A stretch of DNA of 64,000 nt from assembly GCF_000499845.2 (NCBI RefSeq), contig NC_023756.2, positions 34,618,763 through 34,682,762 of the forward strand. The letters run 5' to 3'. Both the position numbers and the translations under genes were made by a program. The stretch comes from Phaseolus vulgaris. Its lineage: Eukaryota > Streptophyta > Magnoliopsida > Fabales > Fabaceae. The notes below the pieces were generated by a model. It was not told where the DNA came from and searched no databases. It was given only the letters and a program-made list of their open reading frames with translations. Positions 58,601-64,000 of this stretch are shown here, one piece after another. The number at the start of each line of letters is the position of its first letter. Positions within the stretch are counted from its first letter, which is position 1.

Positions 58601-59829
58601 TGAGATAGAAACTAAGGGCATATTCTTATCTCTCTAAAGCTTGTGTTATAAGTTGTTGCAAACTATTAAGTTTTATAGGTTCCTTTCTTTTTTCTCCAGT
58701 GAAAGGGTTGGTAGCATTGTACCAAGTCTATAACATGGAGTTTGATTGCTGAATAAACAAAAAACAAAAATAGGATGGTATGATAGGAAGTGAATATGAA
58801 TGTTTTTGATAGGTCCACAATCAAGCAGTCAAGGGGCTAGTAACACATTTACGTCTTTTGGAGATGTCATATCTTCTAGATATATGACCAAATAATACAC
58901 ACACACACATATATATATGAGTGTAAACCTCACTTTATAAGCACTTTTGTAAAGTTAAGTTAGACTTAAATTTCAATTTCTTATTATGATATTAGATCAT
59001 ATTAGTGTCTTTCCTAATGAGATTTATTAGACCAATGTGTCACTTGCTATTAGGTTCCATATACTTCATGTCCTCTGTAGGAGGGAGCATGTTAAAAATC
59101 TCACATCTTCTAGAAATATGGTCAAATAACAATATGTAGATGGATACAAAATTTATCTTACCAAATTAGTTTTATAAAATTGAATTAGACTTCAATTCAC
59201 CTTCTTAATATGTTTTGTTAATCTTCATTAATATGGTTGGTAATACTTTAATGATGAAATTTTTATACTGTTTTACTCCACAATAATAAAATGGAAAAGA
59301 ATGAAGTGGACAATATCTTGACATGAAAATTTAGATACATTTTGCATATTATGCATGATAACTAGGTAATTGAAATTTGATAGAGCAATGTTTTGTATAA
59401 AAAAAATTTGATTGAAGAGTGTTGTCTACAAGAAGCTAGGGTAAGTACCAAGTGAAGTTCTATGTAGAAAGGATGATAATCAATAAAAAAATTACATTAT
59501 TAGTTAATTTCATTCGAATTCATAATTTTATAAATCGAAAATCTAATACCAAAATCAATTAATACTGATTTTATTGAGTTAAGTAATTAAATTAAAAAAG
59601 TGAAACTACCTTAATTGGTTCTATTGAGGTTTTTTAATTGATTTGATTGATATAAGCATAAAACATCATCAGTTCATTAAAGATAAAAAAAAAACAATCA
59701 AATAACCAAGATAAAACTTAAAATTTCCAGTATCAAGAGAAAAGGTGTACCAAAAATTATGTGTGAACAATAACAATAACAAAAATACAAAATTGGATTA
59801 TTGGAGATCACCATCATATTAAAATTCTC
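58601..59829. other. AT-rich array spacer
   Basis: Includes the unit opening at 59,043. No gene. Short TG/CA-rich microsatellite (acacacacacata) near 58,897. Confidence 0.55.
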
Positions 59830-60330
59830 CTCCATCTTCTCAAAGAATACTTTGAATGCTTCTTACCAAGTGAAATATCAAATCTCAATCAAAACAAGGA
59901 AGTACCAAGTAATTTTAAAAAATAAATTCTATTGTAAAATTACTTGATACTTCAATGACTGATTAAGATAGATCTTCACATATATAAAAAAAAGGACAAA
60001 TCCCAATTCTACCACACACTTTGAGTGCCTTATTTCATTTTGTTCATGAGTTTTGCGTAATATATATAGGCCTTCAATGTAACAAAGAACAATTAAACAT
60101 TTAATATTTATTTTTAACATTAATAAATATATAAATACTTTAATGTGTAAATTAAATTTATCATTCATTAAAACCAAATAAATACATGTTTTTAATAAAT
60201 AATTTCATTAAAGAGTAAATACACACAAACTTCTAATAAATACATGTAAAAATTATAAATACATAATTAAATACTTTCATATTATAAACACATATTAAAT
60301 AAAAATATTTAATAAAAATGTTTTTTTATT
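59830..60330. repeat. Truncated module A
   Basis: Only the left inverted arm and part of the AT-rich interior, cut at the duplication junction (tttttttatta|aaaag). Confidence 0.65.
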
Positions 60331-62324
60331 AAAAAGATTGTGTTTGTTATTATTTGGAGCATTTATAGAATGAAAAGAATATGTGTGTTCAAAGATAAAA
60401 TTTTAATGGTTATTCAAGACATTAAATATCTATGTAGGCGTGAAGTATTACGTGAAATAATAAAGATTGTCCTTCATTTTCACTTTGGGATAGCAATCAT
60501 GAAACATGCCTTCAAAGGATATATGGTGTTGGGGTTTGATTTATATGTTTGTGTTGTTCTTGAGGTATTGTGCAACAACATATGACATTTAACACTTGAT
60601 ATAGAAACTAAGGGCATATTCTTATCTCTCTAAAGCTTGTGTTATAAGTTGTTGCAAACTATTAAGTTTTATAGGTTCCTTTCTTTTTCTCTCAAGTGAA
60701 AGGGTTGGTATTCATTGTACCAAGTCTATAACATGGAGTTTGATTGCTGAATAAACAAAAAACAAAAATAGGATGGTATGATAGGAAGTGAATATGAATC
60801 TTTTTTATAGGTCCACAATCAAGCAGTCAAGGGTCTAGTAACACATTTACGTCTTTTGGAGATGTCATATCTTCTAGATATATGACCAAATAATACACAC
60901 ACATACACATATATATGAGTGTAAACCTCCATTTATAAGCACTTTTGTAAAGTTAAGTTAGACTTACATTTCAATTTCTTAATATGATATTAGATCATAT
61001 TAGTGTCTATCCTAATGATATTTATTAGACCAATTGTGTCACTTGCTATCAGGTTCCATATACTCCATGTCCTCGGTAGGAGGGAGCATGTTAAAAATCT
61101 CACATCTTCTAGAAATATGGTAAAATAACAATATGTAAATGGATACCAAATTTACCTTACCAAATTAGTTTTATAAAATTGAGTTAGATTTAAATTTCAC
61201 CTTCTTAATATGTTTTGTTAATCTTCATTACAATGGTTGGTAATACTTTAATGATCAAATTTTTATACTGTTTTACTCCACAATAATAAAATGGAAAAGA
61301 ATGAAGTGGACAATATCTTGACATGACAAATTTAGATGCATTTTGCATATTATGCATGATAACTAGGTAATTTAAATTTGATAAAGCAATGTTTTGTATA
61401 AAAAAAAATATTGATTGAAAAGTGTTGTCTACAAGAAGCTAGGGTAAGTACCAAGTGAAGTTCTGTGTAGAAAGAATGATAATCAATAAAAGAGTCACAC
61501 TATTAGTTAATTTGATTTGAATTCATAATTTTATGAATCGAAAATCTAATACCAAAATCAATTAATATTGATTTTATTGAGTTAAGTGATTAAATTAAAA
61601 AAGTGAAACTAACTTAATTGATTCTATTGAGGTTTTTTAATTGATTAGATTGATATAAGCATAAAACATCATCAATTCATTAAAGATAAAAAATACCAAT
61701 CAAATAACCAAGATAAAACTTAAAATTTCCAACCAGAGAAAAGGTGTACCAGAAAATATGTGTGAACAATAACAATAACAAAAACACAAAATTGGATTAT
61801 TAGAGATCACCATCATATTAAAATTCTCCTCAATTTTCTCAATGAACACTTTGAATGCTTCTTACCAAGTGAAATATCAAATCTCAATCAAAACAAGGAA
61901 GTACCAAGTAATTTTAAAAAATAAATTCTATTGTAAAATTACTTGATACTTCAATGACTGATTAAGATAGATCTTCACATATAAAAAAAAAAGGAAAAAT
62001 CTCAATTCTACCACGCACTTTGAGTGCCTTATTTCATTTTGTTGATGAGTTTTGCATAATATATATAGGCCTTCAATGTAACAAAGAACAATTAAACATT
62101 TAATATTTATTTTTAACATTAATAAATATATAAATACTTTCATGTGTAAATTAAATTTATCATTAATTAAAACCAAATAAATACATGTTTTTAATAAATA
62201 ATTTCATTAAAGAGTAAATACACACAAACTTAAATACATGTAAAAATTACAAATACATAATTAAATACTTTCATATTATAAACACATATTAAATATAAAT
62301 ATTTAATAAAAATATTTTTTTATT
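60331..62324 (+). repeat. 2.0-kb tandem duplication, second copy
   Basis: Starts with the LINE segment and runs through the unit opening at 61,042 into module A, which here continues intact. Confidence 0.85.
60340..60585 (+). pseudogene. LINE relic, duplicated 3' part (open)
   Basis: An 81-codon open fragment (IWSIYRMKRICVFKDKILMVI) of the LINE C-terminus, similar to 32,832-33,089. It has no start or catalytic domain of its own and is not a gene. Confidence 0.55.
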
Positions 62325-63870
62325 AGTATTTACATAAACATTAATAATATCATTTACTAGACTTATTAAATATAACAAATAATTAATATACTATGCACTG
62401 AATTTGAATTTATTAATGTATATTTTATATAAAAAAAAAACGGATACATTCATGTTTTTAATAAATATTTGCACTAAATAGCTTCATATTATAAATACAT
62501 ACATTATTCTAGTAAATATATAAATTTAATCTGTAAAAAAACATAAATAAACACATTACATACTTTTTTATTATAAATAGTTTTTAAAAATTATAATTTT
62601 AATTTAATATAAAAGTATTTAGTTTATGCATTTATTTATTATAGTATATATCTATATATTAAATAATACTTTCTCTTTTTTTTAAATGTCAAATTTTTAA
62701 GAAAAAGTTGTTCCTTTTTATATGTATTTTTTACATTTTATAACATATTTTTCAATTATATTCTTAATTTAATTAATATAGATAAAAATTTCAAAGATAA
62801 AATGCAATGACATATAAAATACATTAAAATAAAAAGTTAAAGAAATACAACAAGTAATTAACTTAAAAATGCATTAAAATAAAAAAAAGCTTGGTTTGAA
62901 TAAATAAACCTAAAACAAAGTCATAAAATAACAAATAATATCATTTTATAATATATAATTATGATTACTTAAAAATTGAGGAATTATTAGTTAAATAAGT
63001 TTTGTAATTCTTAATTGTTGGATAGTAATTGAAATTGGTAAATTACATAAGATTTACATCTCAATTTTCTTGATTTGTCTGGTACAAATGAAGGTCAAGC
63101 CCACACATGAGCTGATAAAAAAAAACCACACAAATGGGAAAAAGGTTAAAAACGTTCTATTCACAATGTTATAACAATTTTTTCATTACAAAATTTGAAT
63201 TCCTCATGCTAAACAAGTACATTAAGTAAATAAAGTTAAATAGTTAAAAAACTTAAAATATTGAGTATTTATTATTTATTGTAAGCAAATAATAAAATAT
63301 ATTGTGCAAAAAAAAACTTAAAATAAAATCCAACTTTTTTCAGTGTATGTGTAAATAAATATAAATAATTTATAATTAATAAAATTAAATATTAAATTTA
63401 TCTACGAATAAATCAATAATAAATTATATTTAACATACAAAATTTTTTATAAAACAATAAAGATCTTAAAGAAAAATTATATAAACTACATAACATAGGT
63501 CTATCTAAAACAAGTCTATGTAAGACAAGTATATGTAAGATAGGTTTATTTAAGACAGGTCTATGTGAGACAGGTCTATCTGAGATAGTTCTATCTGAGA
63601 CAGTCTATCTGAGACAGATCTACCTATATATATGGGTCTATAGTTCAACAAAACATAATAATACACTCAAAGTGGTTAGGAATTGTAGTCTTTTTCATTG
63701 ATTTTTCTCCTAGGTTTAACAATTCTATTGTGTCTTAGATATTGTCTGAAGATCTATCTTATTCAGTCAATGAAGTATCAAGTAATTATGAAATCATTTT
63801 CCTAAAATTATTTGGTACTTCCTTGATTTGATTGAGATTGAGATTTCATGAGCGAATAAAATATCAAAGA
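61849..63870. repeat. Long inverted-arm module A, copy 3
   Basis: Left arm from 61,849, right arm about 63,747-63,870, with the minisatellite at 63,496-63,624. The outer end of the right arm is eroded (aaaatatcaaag). Confidence 0.6.
63496..63624. repeat. 15-bp minisatellite, longest array
   Basis: Eight to nine units, two to three more than in the other copies (extra gacagtctatctgagac-like units at 63,570-63,615). Confidence 0.8.
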
Positions 63871-64000
63871 CTTTATCCTGATAAGAGGTGAACATTTCAA
63901 TCCTTTAATTTTAGATTTTTTTAGCAAAACAATGCACTGGATTAATTTGCAGTACATTTTTTTTCCTTTTTTACTATAATTTTCACTTTTATTATTCTAC

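Larger units (their letters stand above)
58337..60330 (+). repeat. 2.0-kb tandem duplication, first copy
   Basis: Begins aaaaagattgtgtttg inside the LINE relic and ends in the AT-rich interior of module A. It repeats as 60,331-62,324. The LINE segment here has extra lesions (a stop at about 58,459) that the second copy lacks. Confidence 0.85.
33545..61041 (+). repeat. Macro tandem unit, copy 2
   Basis: Second copy of the array unit. It includes copy-specific insertions (34,316-34,745 and 47,595-57,910) and an internal 2.0-kb duplication that restarts the unit opening at 59,043. It keeps the complete gag leader, LTR end and PBS that copy 1 lost. Confidence 0.85.
61042..64000 (+). repeat. Macro tandem unit, copy 3 (runs off window)
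   Basis: Third occurrence of the unit opening, without solo LTR or 68-bp insertion, continuing past the window end. Confidence 0.85.

Overview
The window looks like repeat-rich, largely heterochromatic DNA from a flowering plant. Plant-specific LTR-retrotransposon lineages, spliceosomal-type splice signals and AT-rich spacers all point that way. The SIRE-like copia elements and the LINE zinc-knuckle fragments resemble those common in legumes (Phaseoleae), but the species cannot be fixed from the sequence. I found no convincing host gene, tRNA, rRNA or CRISPR. Everything recognisable is transposon-derived or satellite-like.

Backbone. The window is a large tandem array. One AT-rich unit (about 14-15 kb once copy-specific insertions are removed) begins at 1, again at 33,545 and again at 61,042; window position 1 is an arbitrary phase. 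Each full unit holds, in order: two diverged modules built around about 125-bp inverted arms and a 15-bp minisatellite; a broken Ty3/gypsy gag; an LTR with a TATA box (plus a PBS in copy 2); a long AT-rich spacer; a relic LTR; and LINE-derived zf-RVT debris. A further 2.0-kb direct duplication lies at 58,337-62,324.

Copy-specific insertions. Copy 1 carries a solo LTR (613-2,066, TSD gatat) and a nested pair. The pair is a SIRE-like copia element (12,570-30,946, TSD caaat) whose left LTR is split by a Ty3/gypsy Tat-lineage element (13,389-25,389, TSD gttct). Copy 2 carries a 68-bp-repeat insertion with a CACTA-like end (34,316-34,745) and a second SIRE-like copia element (47,595-57,910). None is present at the matching site of the other copies, so they post-date the array.

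How the parts work. The gypsy element reads right to left: gag, protease, RT, RNase H and integrase on the minus strand. A spliced gene on the plus strand converges on the end of pol, and a tandem-repeat spacer separates the two. Its LTRs differ at only 7 of 817 sites, yet pol has several stops and frameshifts. The two copia elements share an extra ORF of about 400 aa between pol and the 3' LTR, in the env position of SIRE elements, that does not look like an envelope. The first copia element has lost the whole of pol but keeps this ORF open.

Most unusual signal: the first copia element is sprinkled with a 16-bp dyad, aaacaatcggttgttt, often paired at a 21-bp period. It occurs in LTRs, in untranslated DNA and in frame inside gag. 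The related copia element has its own dispersed motif (gaacagatttattt) and a perfect 20-bp palindrome.
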